This document shows, in pieces, positions 16,819 through 27,233 of a DNA stretch of 64,000 nucleotides. Source of the DNA: Soonwooa buanensis. Lineage in GTDB: Bacteria > Bacteroidota > Bacteroidia > Flavobacteriales > Weeksellaceae. The stretch spans positions 496,001-560,000 of the forward strand of contig NZ_FUYZ01000001.1 of NCBI RefSeq assembly GCF_900167905.1, in the 5' to 3' direction. A program made the position numbers and the translations under genes. Under the pieces are notes generated by a model. It made no database searches and was not told where the DNA came from. It was given only the letters and a program-made list of their open reading frames with translations. Positions within the stretch are counted from its first letter, which is position 1; every line of letters starts with the position of its first letter.

Positions 16819-19224
16819 TTATTTAACCATTATTTTTCCAGAATCAATAATATTATTATCTGTTGACTGAACCTTGTAGATGTAAAGTCCTGTACCTAAG
16901 TTAGAAGAACTAACCGAAGCTTTTTCTCCCGACACTTTTTGAGTTTTCACCAACTTGCCAGTAGCGTCGTAAAGCGAAATAGTTGCAGACTTTTCTTTAG
17001 TTACAAAGTGAATATCGTCACCTTTTTTAACTGGATTAGGATAGATTTTAGTTTTAGCAGAAGCAACATCATTAACTGCCATATCTACCGCACAAGCTAC
17101 ATCTGTACTCCAGTTAGCATCTGTCATATTACTCAAAATTGCGAAATGCGTGTTAGCCGTTTGGTCAAAAGCCGCTACACCACTACCTTCGTTAAACTTC
17201 CAGTTAGCTTCTAATCCAGCAGCATTTGGTGCTACAATACATTGCGTTGCTACAACTTCCTCTGCAGATAAAGCTCTTTTCCAAACTCTAAATTCGTCCA
17301 AGAAACCGTTAAGCCTTCTATCTCCACTGTTAGAGTTTCTTGCTGCTAAAAAGAAATTACCATTTGCATTAAATGCTCCCGAAGCCGGAACTGTTGCGTC
17401 TAAAGCACCATTAACATAAAGTTTCATTGCTGTACCATCGTAAGTTGCTGCAATGTGATACCAAGCATCTTTGTTAAATTTAGTCGCGGATTTCAATTTA
17501 ATTTGCGCCCCACCAATACTTATAACAAATTGTAAATAATCACCCGTTGGGATATCACCATCACCAAAACGTAATAAAGCAGAGTTGTTGTCACCACCTT
17601 CGATACCTGCAACAGATGAAATGTATGGGAAACTTGCTTGGAAGGCATTCATTTTAACCCAACCTTCAAGCGTTAAAGCATTACCACTAATATTAAAATT
17701 ACCAGCATCTAGATAGTTGGTTGTTCCGTTGAACGAAAGCGAACGATTACCTGGACTTTGTACCGGCGTGAAACCACTTTTGAATGTAGACTCAGCAGAA
17801 AAAGCACTTAATTGTCCTCCACAAGATCCTTGTACTTTCCAAGAGTAAGTTGTGTTAGGCGTTAAACCTTGTAAGTCATAAGTATTAGTCGTTACATTAT
17901 TAACTGTTGTCCAATCTGATGCTGTTGAAGCTTTGTACTGAATCGTATAAGAACCTGCATTGGTAGCCGTCCACGACACAGTTGTTGATGTTCCTTTATA
18001 ATTAGAAGAAGACAAATTATATGGAGGAACGCATCCATTACCACTATTAAAACGAGGTGCAAAAATATAAGTACTCGTTAAAGAAGCCGAACAAGAAGAC
18101 TGAATTCTCCAGTCATATTCTGTATTTGCCGTTAAATTATTAATCGAAAGACTACTTCCAGAATAATTAGTAGCTGCTGAAATCCAAGTTGACGAGTTTG
18201 CTAATTTATAATCGATGTTATAAGTTTTTGTAGCATCTCCAGTCCAACTAAGCGTTGCGGAAGTTCCTGCTAAATTGACAGCATCTAGACCAATTGGTGG
18301 TTCGCAAGTTACTCCCGATGTCCAAGCATAAGTTTGTCCTGACAAAGTCGTTGCCTCACCATACAAATTATTAGTAGAAGTAGAAATCTTAGCCGATGCA
18401 TCTCCTTGACGAAGATCGTACCAAACAATCACACCATAACCATCGGTTTTTGTTCTTGTAGATTGTGTATTAATAGTCGCTGTAGAAGTCGATTGTACAT
18501 TAAAAGCTGCTGCACCTAATTTTGGTTTCGTTAAAGGTGGAACTGCAGTCGACATCTGCGTCATGTATGTTCCGTACAATCCATTGTAAGCATAATTGAT
18601 ATAGTTACCCGCGCGATCAGCCCCACTTGTCAAATAAGTTGTCGGTATTGGCGCACCAACCGCATCAGAATAATCATAAAGCGTGATAAGTTTATCTGGC
18701 ATCGCTGCTTTTAACTCTTGTAAAAGCATTGTGAAAGATGCAGGATTTTTGATATTACCCGTTGTTGGATATCCCGCATATTCGTCATCAAAGTCGATAC
18801 CGTCAAGACCATAAGTATAGACTGTATTTGCTACTTGAAGTGCAAAATCTTTCGCAGCTTCTTGTGTCTGAAAGTTAAGAATTCCAGCGCCTTGGTGGTT
18901 ACCGATAAGACTCAAAAGAACTTTAATACCTTTAGCTTGTAATGGTCTTACATATGTATTAACATCGTTAAGAACTTTTGTAACATTGTTATTGTTGTAA
19001 ATGTAAGCACGACCTTTAGCAGCATCATAATTAATATTTCCAGCAAAAATTATCGCCGAATCAAAGGCTTGCTTTCCAGACGTTGCTAAAGTGTAAGAAC
19101 CTACGTTAAGCAAGTTATTATCATTAACTTCTACATAGCAGAAGTTTTGAGGATTTTGCTGTGCTTCAACTTGTGTCGATAACAAGCCTGCAAGCATCAT
19201 CATAAGAAGAGATTGTTTCTTCAT
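16819..19224 (-). CDS. Secreted GH18 endo-beta-N-acetylglucosaminidase with FN3, LamG and T9SS tail
   Basis: This 801-residue protein has a Sec signal peptide (residues 1-21) and a GH18 domain to about residue 300. The catalytic motif DGIDFDDE spans 141-148, with Glu148 as the acid. Two fibronectin type III domains follow (about 307-395 and 397-485), then a LamG-like concanavalin domain (about 490-690) and a C-terminal T9SS sorting domain (about 725-801, starting IYPNPVKKGD). The GH18 part resembles Endo F/H-type enzymes that cut the chitobiose core of N-glycans rather than chitinases. The sorting tail means export by the PorU/PorV system encoded at 58-63 kb. The LamG and FN3 domains may bind glycoprotein. 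In this locus it would free high-mannose glycans from protein outside the cell. Chitinase activity is the main alternative. Confidence 0.88.
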   Translation of the reverse strand: MKKQSLLMMMLAGLLSTQVEAQQNPQNFCYVEVNDNNLLNVGSYTLATSGKQAFDSAIIFAGNINYDAAKGRAYIYNNNNVTKVLNDVNTYVRPLQAKGIKVLLSLIGNHQGAGILNFQTQEAAKDFALQVANTVYTYGLDGIDFDDEYAGYPTTGNIKNPASFTMLLQELKAAMPDKLITLYDYSDAVGAPIPTTYLTSGADRAGNYINYAYNGLYGTYMTQMSTAVPPLTKPKLGAAAFNVQSTSTATINTQSTRTKTDGYGVIVWYDLRQGDASAKISTSTNNLYGEATTLSGQTYAWTSGVTCEPPIGLDAVNLAGTSATLSWTGDATKTYNIDYKLANSSTWISAATNYSGSSLSINNLTANTEYDWRIQSSCSASLTSTYIFAPRFNSGNGCVPPYNLSSSNYKGTSTTVSWTATNAGSYTIQYKASTASDWTTVNNVTTNTYDLQGLTPNTTYSWKVQGSCGGQLSAFSAESTFKSGFTPVQSPGNRSLSFNGTTNYLDAGNFNISGNALTLEGWVKMNAFQASFPYISSVAGIEGGDNNSALLRFGDGDIPTGDYLQFVISIGGAQIKLKSATKFNKDAWYHIAATYDGTAMKLYVNGALDATVPASGAFNANGNFFLAARNSNSGDRRLNGFLDEFRVWKRALSAEEVVATQCIVAPNAAGLEANWKFNEGSGVAAFDQTANTHFAILSNMTDANWSTDVACAVDMAVNDVASAKTKIYPNPVKKGDDIHFVTKEKSATISLYDATGKLVKTQKVSGEKASVSSSNLGTGLYIYKVQSTDNNIIDSGKIMVK

Positions 19225-19343
19225 ATTAAATGTTTTTTAAGTTAGTAAAATTTGAAAAGGTGTATATATACATTTGTGTGTTAAAATTTTGTCTTACAGT
19301 CCTTTTTCAATAATAAATAAAATCAGGATTGTAAAAATGTTGA

Positions 19344-20771
19344 TTAGCTCAACAATTCTGGACTTTCTTTAAAGGTTTTCCAAAGTAGTTCTCCAAATAA
19401 AGTATTCGCCCAAGCAAACCACGATCTCGTGAATTTTTTACTATCATTTTTATGAAAAGACTCGTGCATAAATCCTGTTCCGCCGTGTGTTTTTTGTAAA
19501 ATCTGAATGCAATTTTTGATTTCAGTTTTATCTTTCGTTGTCAACGCTTTCATGATTAAGCTCATTGGCCAAATCATATCCAAACCAATGTGTGGTCCGC
19601 CAATACCTTCCGCAACTTTTCCTTTAAAGAAGAATGGATTGTTCTCAGACCAAACAAATTTTCTAGTATTTTGATAAATCGGATCGTTCTCTTTAACAGC
19701 ATCCAAATACGGCAAACCTAATAAACTTGGGCAGTTAGCGTCGTCCATTAAGTTGTAACTTCCAAAACCATTAACCTCGAAAGCGTACATTTTTCCAAAC
19801 TCTGGATGGTTGTAAATTCCGTATTTATTAATCGCATTTTCAACTTCATTTGCCAAAGCCGAAAGCTCTTGCGCTAGTTTTGTTTCATTTTTAATTTTAG
19901 AAAGCATCTCAGAAGCTTGTCTCAAACTAACAACAGCAAACAAGTTAGATGGAATAAGATATGCCCAAATTGTTGCATCATCACTTGGTCGGAACATCGA
20001 ACAAATCAATCCGTTTGGTTTTACAGGATAACCGTAACCGCCCATCGGGATGCCATCGGTTGCCCAATCTGTCGTTCTTTCAAATTTGTAAGGACCGAGA
20101 TTTTCTTTTCTTTGTTGCTCTTTAAAAGTCTGAAGCGTCAACTTTATCCCTTGCAACCAATTGTTGTCAAACGGTTTGGTATCGCCAGTTTCTTTCCAAA
20201 AATGATAAGCCAAACGAATCGGATAACACAAAGAATCGATTTCCCATTTTCTTTCATGTGTACCATCTTTCATGTCTGTATGATCAAACTCTTTCCATTT
20301 ACTGATTTTTTTATCATCGTTGTAGAACGCATTTGCATACGGATCTTTTAGGATAAATTTCGTTTGTTTATGGATAACGCCAGCAATTAACTTATGTAGA
20401 TTTTGATCATCTTTAGAAAACTGTAAATATGGAAAAACTTGCGCCGAGCTGTCTCTCAACCACATCGCGTCGATGTCACCAGTAATGACGTAAGTATCGG
20501 GCGTTCCGTTTGCTTCGCTAAAGAAAACCGTTGTGTCCAAAGTGTTTGGAAAACAGTTTTCGAAAAGCCAACTTAGCTCTTTATTTTTTACTTTCTTTTT
20601 AAATTGTGAAATTGCACTTTCTACCGCTTCACTAGAGAAGTTACGCTTGTCTTTTGCAACACGTACCACTGGATAATTTTCTCCCCAAATAGCTTTTGAA
20701 AAAGCCAAGTTTGGGAATAATAATCCTGCTCCTGCTAATGAACTTGTTTGGATAAATTGTCTTCTTTTCAT
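19344..20771 (-). CDS. GH125 exo-alpha-1,6-mannosidase
   Basis: The 475-residue protein matches GH125 (formerly DUF1237), metal-independent inverting exo-alpha-1,6-mannosidases. Characteristic segments are DAMWLRDSSAQVFPYL near residue 102, GIPMGGYGYPVKPNGLICS and MFRPSDDAT in the middle, and SWFAWANTLFGELLW near the end. The N-terminus (MKRRQFIQTSSLAGAGLLFP) has twin arginines followed by a hydrophobic stretch, so export may use the Tat pathway instead of Sec. It lies between the GH18 and second GH92 genes, each about 120-130 bp away. It would remove the alpha-1,6-linked mannose from the trimmed N-glycan core after the GH92 enzymes act. Confidence 0.92.
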   Translation of the reverse strand: MKRRQFIQTSSLAGAGLLFPNLAFSKAIWGENYPVVRVAKDKRNFSSEAVESAISQFKKKVKNKELSWLFENCFPNTLDTTVFFSEANGTPDTYVITGDIDAMWLRDSSAQVFPYLQFSKDDQNLHKLIAGVIHKQTKFILKDPYANAFYNDDKKISKWKEFDHTDMKDGTHERKWEIDSLCYPIRLAYHFWKETGDTKPFDNNWLQGIKLTLQTFKEQQRKENLGPYKFERTTDWATDGIPMGGYGYPVKPNGLICSMFRPSDDATIWAYLIPSNLFAVVSLRQASEMLSKIKNETKLAQELSALANEVENAINKYGIYNHPEFGKMYAFEVNGFGSYNLMDDANCPSLLGLPYLDAVKENDPIYQNTRKFVWSENNPFFFKGKVAEGIGGPHIGLDMIWPMSLIMKALTTKDKTEIKNCIQILQKTHGGTGFMHESFHKNDSKKFTRSWFAWANTLFGELLWKTFKESPELLS

Positions 20772-20901
20772 ATCTATTTATTTTTCGCGATTTTAGATTT
20801 TTTGTTTTTGATTAAAATAGTTCTCGATACGATTTTTGCAAAATCTACTCGAACTGACGTTAGTTTTTTTAATCAAGTTTAATTACATTTCTTGGTTTAA
20901 A

Positions 20902-23127
20902 TTAATTAGCTGGTTTGCTTCCAATAACGAATTTTAGCTCGCCACCTTTCATAATATCTGCGTGATCCAATTCCCAAGTTTTATGCTCTTTTCCGTTTAA
21001 AAATATTTTTTGAACATAAAAATTCTTGTCAGAAATCTTATCAGCAACGACCGTAAATGTTTTTCCGTTTTCTAGTTTTAAACTAACTTTTGGGAATTGT
21101 GGTGTCCCGATTGCATATTTTCCGTTGCCTGGCGTCACGGGATAAAAGCCTAAAGACGAGAAAATATACCAAGCCGACATCTGTCCACAATCTTCGTTAT
21201 TCACGATGCCATCTGGTTTTGCATGATACATATTGTCTCTAATAAACTTCACCATTTTTTGAGTTTTGTGCGGAACATCAGCATAATTGTACAAATACGG
21301 AACATGATGTCCTGGCTCATCACCAAATCCCAAAGAGCCGATAAAGCCCGAAATATCAACATGTTGCTCGCCAATCATTTTTAAATCTTGGTTAAAGGTA
21401 TTATCCAATTTTTCTTCAAATCCTTTTTTGCCACCATAAAGATTTATCATACCAGGAATATCTTGCGGCACAAACAAATCGTAAGCCCAAATATTCCCAG
21501 AAACCCAATGTGGTTGTAACTTTGTCCAATCATTTAATTCAAAATTTTCAACAAATTTTCCATCTTTTTTTCTTGGCCAAAAATGATTGTTGTCTTTATT
21601 AAATGTATTAAGATAATTTTGAGAGCGTTTCATATAGATTTCCGCTTCTTCTTTTTTACCAAGTTTTAAAGCCAATTGCGCAATACACCAATCGTCATAC
21701 GCATATTCCAAAGTTTTGGAAACCGAAGCCACGTAATCTGACGGCACATAATTGTACTTCAGATAATCATCGATTCCACCGTCTGGTCCTTTAATTTTCT
21801 CTGTTAAAGACGCGTCTTTCATCGCTGCAAAAGCATCTTCTAGATTAATCCCAGGAACGCCTTTTGAGATGGCATCCCAAATCACCGAAACACTGTGGTA
21901 GCCCAACATACAGAAGTTATCATAACCTGTAAGCTCCCAAATTGGCATGTGATCTTTACGATCTTTGTGACGACTAATCAAAGAGTTCGCAAATTCGGTG
22001 GTATGTTTTTGATCCATAATCGTTAACAAAGGATGCGTCGCGCGGAAGCCATCCCAATACGAAAATGTGCTGTAATTTCTGAAACCTTTAGCCATCATAT
22101 TTTCCTCAGCTGCCACATATTCTCCATTAACATCCATGTAAAGATTAGGCGCAATAAATGTGTGGTAAACGCCAGTGTAGAAAATTTTGCGTTGGTCGTC
22201 TGTTCCGCCAGTGACTTCAAATCTTGAAATCAGTTTTCGCCATGTATTTTGTACGTTTTCTTTAGCTTTTGCAAAGTCAACATTTTTAGCTTCAGCATTT
22301 AAGTTTTCTTCAGCATTCTCAATACTAATCGGCGATAACGACACTTTTATTTCGATCGCTTCATTGTTTTCAGTTGAGAATCTCACATAGGCTTTTGCAT
22401 CTTTTGCGATGGCTGCTTTCTCGTTTTCAAGAATTTTTCCTGCTTTGTAAACGCCCGAGCTTTTAAAAGGTTTAGAAAACTCCATCACGAAATATGCAAA
22501 GCGTTTTCCGCCCCAACCTGTGCTGTAAGAATAGCCAATAATTTTTTTATTTGATTCTATCGTAATCGCAGTGTGATAAACTGTTCCGTAGATTTTATTA
22601 GTTGGATCGATGATAATATTAGCTTCCTCTGTTTTGGGAAACGTATATTTATGAAAACCAACTCTTTCCGAAGTTGTCAATTCTGCTTTAACATTGTAAG
22701 AATCCAACATCACCGAATAATATCCAGGCGACGCCGACTCTCTATCATGACTAAATGTCGAACGATATGTATTTTGCGGTTGTTGCTCAGTGCCAGCAAT
22801 CATATTGATTTTGCCAGTTGTTGGCATCACCAAAATGTCGCCCAAATCTGCCCAACCTGTTCCACTAAGATGGTTGTGACTAAAGCCCATAATGGTTTTG
22901 CTGGAGTAATGATAACCCGAACACCAATCCCAATCGCCAGATTTTGTGTTTTGGTCTGGACTTAGTTGTATCATCCCAAACGGCGAAGTCGCGCCAGGAA
23001 ATGTGTGTCCATGACCACCTGTTCCAATGAAAGGATCAACCCATTTTAGAATGTCATTTTTATCCTGAGCAAATCCTAAAATTGAGACACAAACGAAAAA
23101 TACTAAAATCTTGAAATGTTTAATCAT
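20902..23127 (-). CDS. GH92 exo-alpha-mannosidase, second copy
   Basis: The 741-residue enzyme has a Sec signal peptide (ends ILGFAQ) and all GH92 hallmarks: WVDPFIGTGGHGHTFPGA at the start, GFSHNHLSGTG in the sandwich domain and EDCGQMSAWYIFSSLGFYP near the C-terminus. The HNHLSGTG form is different from the first GH92 (13558-15834), so a different linkage preference is expected, most simply one enzyme for alpha-1,2 and one for alpha-1,3 mannose. Which is which cannot be settled here. There is no lipobox, so it is probably periplasmic. The gene starts 12 bp after the GH130 gene and is co-transcribed with it. Confidence 0.93.
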   Translation of the reverse strand: MIKHFKILVFFVCVSILGFAQDKNDILKWVDPFIGTGGHGHTFPGATSPFGMIQLSPDQNTKSGDWDWCSGYHYSSKTIMGFSHNHLSGTGWADLGDILVMPTTGKINMIAGTEQQPQNTYRSTFSHDRESASPGYYSVMLDSYNVKAELTTSERVGFHKYTFPKTEEANIIIDPTNKIYGTVYHTAITIESNKKIIGYSYSTGWGGKRFAYFVMEFSKPFKSSGVYKAGKILENEKAAIAKDAKAYVRFSTENNEAIEIKVSLSPISIENAEENLNAEAKNVDFAKAKENVQNTWRKLISRFEVTGGTDDQRKIFYTGVYHTFIAPNLYMDVNGEYVAAEENMMAKGFRNYSTFSYWDGFRATHPLLTIMDQKHTTEFANSLISRHKDRKDHMPIWELTGYDNFCMLGYHSVSVIWDAISKGVPGINLEDAFAAMKDASLTEKIKGPDGGIDDYLKYNYVPSDYVASVSKTLEYAYDDWCIAQLALKLGKKEEAEIYMKRSQNYLNTFNKDNNHFWPRKKDGKFVENFELNDWTKLQPHWVSGNIWAYDLFVPQDIPGMINLYGGKKGFEEKLDNTFNQDLKMIGEQHVDISGFIGSLGFGDEPGHHVPYLYNYADVPHKTQKMVKFIRDNMYHAKPDGIVNNEDCGQMSAWYIFSSLGFYPVTPGNGKYAIGTPQFPKVSLKLENGKTFTVVADKISDKNFYVQKIFLNGKEHKTWELDHADIMKGGELKFVIGSKPAN

Positions 23128-23139
23128 GCTAAAAGTCTT

Positions 23140-24099
23140 TTACAATGAATCTTTTTTCATAAAATTAATAATCTCTGAGATATAACCAAAAGCTACAGCA
23201 ACAACAGTGTCTGCTGCGCCATAATAAACTGCCACTTTATCGCCATCTGCAATCGCCGCACACGGGAAAACAACATTCGGAACATCGCCCGTTGTCTCAT
23301 AAAGTTCGGCGGGAGCAAGAAGATACTGTTTTGAACGATATAAGACTTTATCAGGATTTTCTAAATCCAATAAAACCGCACCCATCGAATATCGGAATCC
23401 ATTGCAAGTATTGATAACTCCGTGATAAAACATCAGCCAACCTTCTTCTGTCTTAATAGGAACAGAACCAGAACCGATTTTGGTACATTGCCATGCGCTA
23501 TCCATAAAAGGCGCCACTTTCATCACGCAACGATGCTCGCCCCAATACTTCATATCAGGACTATAACTGATAAAAATATCACCAAAAGGTGTATGCCCAT
23601 TATCACTTGGACGACTTAACATCGCATATTTACCATTGATTTTTTCTGGAAAAAGCACGCCATTTCTGTTAAAAGGTAAGAAGGCATTTTCACACTGATA
23701 AAACTCTTTAAAGTCAAAAGTATAAGCAATCCCAATAGTTGGCCCATTGTAACCATTGCACCAACTAATCCAATAACGATCTTCAATAAATGTAACACGA
23801 GGATCATATTTGTAGTCAGAAACGATCATTTCTGTATTCCCAGCCTTCATCTCGATTGGATTGTGCTCGATCTCCCAGTTGATGCCATCTTTACTAAAAC
23901 CCGCAAAGATATTCATCTGTACCGCTTTGTTATCGCAACGAAAAACACCTGCAAAGCCATCCTCAAAAGGGACTACGGCACTATTAAAAATACTATTAGA
24001 ACTCGGGATATCATAACGTCCGATAATTGGATTTTCGGAAAAACGCCACATGATATCTTTATTGCCTTCCGGGCGCTCTTGCCATGGAAATGTTTTCAT
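23140..24099 (-). CDS. GH130 beta-1,4-mannoside phosphorylase
   Basis: The 319-residue protein has the five-bladed beta-propeller pattern of GH130, without a signal peptide, so it is cytoplasmic. Recognisable parts are the N-terminal NPIIGRYD, the [15 protein letters not shown] blade, [15 protein letters not shown] and the late FYHGVINT-type segment. Members of subgroup GH130_2 split Man-beta-1,4-GlcNAc with phosphate to give mannose-1-phosphate and GlcNAc. This is the last step for the core of N-glycans. The gene lies between an MFS transporter (which would bring the disaccharide in) and the GH92 gene. Mannosyl-glucose or mannan-oligosaccharide phosphorylase activity is possible but fits the locus less well. 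Confidence 0.88.
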   Translation of the reverse strand: MKTFPWQERPEGNKDIMWRFSENPIIGRYDIPSSNSIFNSAVVPFEDGFAGVFRCDNKAVQMNIFAGFSKDGINWEIEHNPIEMKAGNTEMIVSDYKYDPRVTFIEDRYWISWCNGYNGPTIGIAYTFDFKEFYQCENAFLPFNRNGVLFPEKINGKYAMLSRPSDNGHTPFGDIFISYSPDMKYWGEHRCVMKVAPFMDSAWQCTKIGSGSVPIKTEEGWLMFYHGVINTCNGFRYSMGAVLLDLENPDKVLYRSKQYLLAPAELYETTGDVPNVVFPCAAIADGDKVAVYYGAADTVVAVAFGYISEIINFMKKDSL

Positions 24100-24224
24100 T
24101 TTTTTATTTTTAAATTTTATTAAATGATTTTCTGTTTTAAAACAATTTTAAAAATGAAAATCATTAAGAATGAGTTTAATACTCATTATTTAGTTGTGAA
24201 AAATAATTGAAGTTTTTACAAAAT

Positions 24225-25523
24225 CTAATTTTGACTTTCAAGCTTTTCTTCTTGATGTGGAAATGGTACAAACATGGTCACCAAAAATGCTGGAATAGTT
24301 GCTACTAATACCCAAATGAAGAACATTTTGTAACCGATAGCATCGCTTATGTAACCGCTAATCATCCCTGGAAGCATAACACCAAAATTCATAATTCCTG
24401 TTGCAAAGGCATAATGTGAAGTTTTATGTTCGCCTGGTGCAATCTGTTGCATGATGTAAAGCATTAAACCAACAAATCCGAAACCATATCCGAAATACTC
24501 AAATACGACTGCAGCGCCGATGATATAGAGATTTTCAGGAACATAAAACGCCAAAAGTGCATACACAACAAATGGAATATTAAAAGCGCAACATAACCAA
24601 ATCAATGATTTTTTGAGACCTCTTGCTGATATAAAATGTCCCGCCAAAACAGAGCCTAAAATAAAAGCAATCGATCCGTAAGTCCCATAAATAATACCAA
24701 TATCCTCTGTCGACAATCCTAGACCTCCTGCTGTTCTTGGTGCTTTGAAAAAGAGTGGCGCGATTTTAATCGCGAAACCTTCTGCAAAACGATAGAAGAT
24801 TACAAAACCAATACTCCACAAAATCTGAGGTTTTGTGAAAAAAGTTTTAATAATTTTCAGAAGTTCGTCGAGTACATTTTTAAATGATTTTTGATGTGTA
24901 CTTGCTTGTGGTTTACTTTCTTTAGGTAAAACGAAATAATGATAAATCGCCAAACTGATAAACACCGCCGAACAAATCCCCATGATCATCATCCAAGCAT
25001 TGGTAACGCCTTTTGACTTTTCTAAAGTCCCAGCTAGATAGACCAAAGCGCCACTTCCGACGATTTTTGCCATATTGTAAAAAGCGCCTTGCCAACCAAT
25101 ATATTTAGCTTGTTCTTTATTGGTTAGAGCATTAATGTAGATTCCGTCAGCTGCGATGTCGTGCGTTGCGCCACAAAAAGCGACAACTGCTAACAAGCCA
25201 ATACTGTACTTAAAGAAATCGGACATCGGTAGCGTAAAAACCACCAACGCGAATAAAACGCCAATTGATAATTGTGCGGTTATCGCAAAAAATCTTTTGG
25301 TTTTATAAATTTCTAAAAAAGGGCTCCACAAAGGTTTGATCGTCCAAAAAAATAAAATAAGCGCTGTCCAAAAAGCAATTTTAGCATCGGTGATTCCCAT
25401 GTTTTTGTACATGATACCTGCAACCGAGTTAATACTTACGAATGGCATCCCCATTGCGAAATACAAAGTGGGAATCCAGAACATCGGATTTATTTTAGAT
25501 TTTGAAACTTGCAGTTTTTCCAC
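24225..25523 (-). CDS. MFS transporter, likely for the Man-GlcNAc disaccharide
   Basis: This 432-residue protein has about 12 membrane segments and a central cytoplasmic loop (around residues 205-225), the pattern of the major facilitator superfamily. It resembles the AmpG/sugar-type MFS proteins found in Bacteroidota glycan loci. It is encoded between the SusD and GH130 genes, so it would carry the product of periplasmic trimming (Man-beta-1,4-GlcNAc) over the inner membrane for phosphorolysis. The substrate is inferred from position. It is 126 bp upstream of the GH130 gene, and that gap holds only short A/T-rich inverted repeats. Confidence 0.85.
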   Translation of the reverse strand: MEKLQVSKSKINPMFWIPTLYFAMGMPFVSINSVAGIMYKNMGITDAKIAFWTALILFFWTIKPLWSPFLEIYKTKRFFAITAQLSIGVLFALVVFTLPMSDFFKYSIGLLAVVAFCGATHDIAADGIYINALTNKEQAKYIGWQGAFYNMAKIVGSGALVYLAGTLEKSKGVTNAWMMIMGICSAVFISLAIYHYFVLPKESKPQASTHQKSFKNVLDELLKIIKTFFTKPQILWSIGFVIFYRFAEGFAIKIAPLFFKAPRTAGGLGLSTEDIGIIYGTYGSIAFILGSVLAGHFISARGLKKSLIWLCCAFNIPFVVYALLAFYVPENLYIIGAAVVFEYFGYGFGFVGLMLYIMQQIAPGEHKTSHYAFATGIMNFGVMLPGMISGYISDAIGYKMFFIWVLVATIPAFLVTMFVPFPHQEEKLESQN

Positions 25524-25593
25524 AATTTATTTAAGTTTAAAAGATGGGCACAAATTACTGTGCCCTATCCAAAGAGAAAATAATAAATATGAA

Positions 25594-27216
25594 TTATTTT
25601 TTATCCCACCAAAGTCTAGTACCACCAGTATCTGGACCGTTAAGCATAGATGCTGCTTGTGGGTAATTTAATGTAGACGTTTTCGTATCGTTGGTAAACG
25701 GAATTCTTCTCACCATTGCATTGGTATCGATTGTACCACCGCTATCATTTTGTCTAACTTTGAAAAGAATCGGATAACCTGTTCTTCTCTGCTCTGCCCA
25801 AGCTTCTGGACCATTAGGATATAACGACAACCATTTTTGAGTAATGATTCTTTCTAGCTTTCTTTCGTTAGAGTCTGCATTATTCCACTTGATAGTAATT
25901 GTACTCAATTGAGAATCTCCCTCCAAGACATTGTTTGCAGGATTTTTTGGATCAATATAAGGTTCTTGCGTTGATACGCTATCATTAAGATAAGCAGCAA
26001 CACCATCTTTACCCCATTCTCCGAAAGATTGTGCAACACCCGTTTCGTAATTGGTTTTTGCATCGCCAGCACCGCTATAACCTCTAAGTGCCGCTTCAGA
26101 TTTTAAGAACCATGTTTCGGCAGCAGTAAATAGTTTTAATTTACCATCTGTTCCCGAAAAATAATCGCCTGTCGCAGATTTTGCTATTGGTTGCGAAAAC
26201 CCTCCATAAGTCGTTTTTCCATTTATTAAATCAATACCTGTTCTGATACCTTTGTATTCACCTTCGATACTTTGATCTGTTGCCGGCTTAACATAAGCAG
26301 AAAGACGAGGATCAAAATAACCTTGAAGATATGTTACTAAAGGTGCACCTACTAAACAGTCTCCCCAGCTATAAACGATAAAATTCATTTCGTTTTCGCC
26401 GATGCTCATCAAAGCATTATCTGCATTACTGTCAATTAAACCTGCTGATGAAATCAAAGCTTCTTCTGCATATTTTCTAGATTTAGCGGGATCTGCATAG
26501 CTCATTCTCATTGCAAATCTCAACTTAAGTGAGTTCGCAAGTTTAGCCCACTTTAGCATATCGCCTTTGTAGACTTTGTCAGAAAGTTTTAGAACCGCTT
26601 TATCAGATGCATTAACACTTGGTGCAGAAGTTCCTATTTTTTGTAAATCATTGATAGCCGCCGTAAGATCCGCGATAAAATAGTTGTAAGCATCTTCTTG
26701 AGAATCAAAATCTGTAACACCATTAGAATTAGGAGTTTCGAATTTACTATAGGCAACAGGTCCATGACTGTCAGCAACCTTCATAGCGGCCATGACTCTT
26801 AATATTTTTTTAACAGCTTTAAAGCCTGTAAAATCAAGATCCGAATAATTCTTTCTTATTGCTGTGTCGATATTGATAGATGTATTAAAAATTTCTACCT
26901 GATGTTGTACGATTCTATTATTCCAACCGTCCATCATAAAGTAGGTCATATTATTTTTACCTCCATTAAATTGTGTTGCGGTACTAAACATACCACTGTA
27001 CATATCAGCACTGAGATTTGGATAAAGTTGTGTGTCAGATTTAAAGGTATTTTGCATCGTCTTCATCAAACTAACAATGATACCGTAATCTGCTAAAGCA
27101 CTTTCTGGTGTAACTGCATTTTCAGAATTAATTTCATCAAAGTTACTCGTACAACCTGTCATAGAAAACAACATCGCTGCGCCTATCATCCATTTTGTAA
27201 TATTATGTATTTTCAT
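25594..27216 (-). CDS. SusD/RagB-family glycan-binding lipoprotein
   Basis: The 540-residue protein has a lipoprotein signal ending in FSMTGC, so it is anchored at the outer membrane. The mature part follows the SusD-like pattern (helical TPR-type scaffold), closest to the SusD-like_2 branch as judged from its early NFDEINSENAVTPESAL segment. SusD proteins sit as a lid on the SusC pore and catch oligosaccharides at the surface. The gene follows susC by 17 bp, the standard pairing. In this locus the ligand would be the high-mannose glycan released by the GH18 enzyme. Confidence 0.93.
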   Translation of the reverse strand: MKIHNITKWMIGAAMLFSMTGCTSNFDEINSENAVTPESALADYGIIVSLMKTMQNTFKSDTQLYPNLSADMYSGMFSTATQFNGGKNNMTYFMMDGWNNRIVQHQVEIFNTSINIDTAIRKNYSDLDFTGFKAVKKILRVMAAMKVADSHGPVAYSKFETPNSNGVTDFDSQEDAYNYFIADLTAAINDLQKIGTSAPSVNASDKAVLKLSDKVYKGDMLKWAKLANSLKLRFAMRMSYADPAKSRKYAEEALISSAGLIDSNADNALMSIGENEMNFIVYSWGDCLVGAPLVTYLQGYFDPRLSAYVKPATDQSIEGEYKGIRTGIDLINGKTTYGGFSQPIAKSATGDYFSGTDGKLKLFTAAETWFLKSEAALRGYSGAGDAKTNYETGVAQSFGEWGKDGVAAYLNDSVSTQEPYIDPKNPANNVLEGDSQLSTITIKWNNADSNERKLERIITQKWLSLYPNGPEAWAEQRRTGYPILFKVRQNDSGGTIDTNAMVRRIPFTNDTKTSTLNYPQAASMLNGPDTGGTRLWWDKK

Positions 27217-27233
27217 TTTTTGTAATTTTTAAA

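Noticed and set aside
19261-19272. TGTATATATACA palindrome upstream of the GH18 gene
   Set aside because: Simple TA-repeat palindromes are expected by chance in such A/T-rich DNA.
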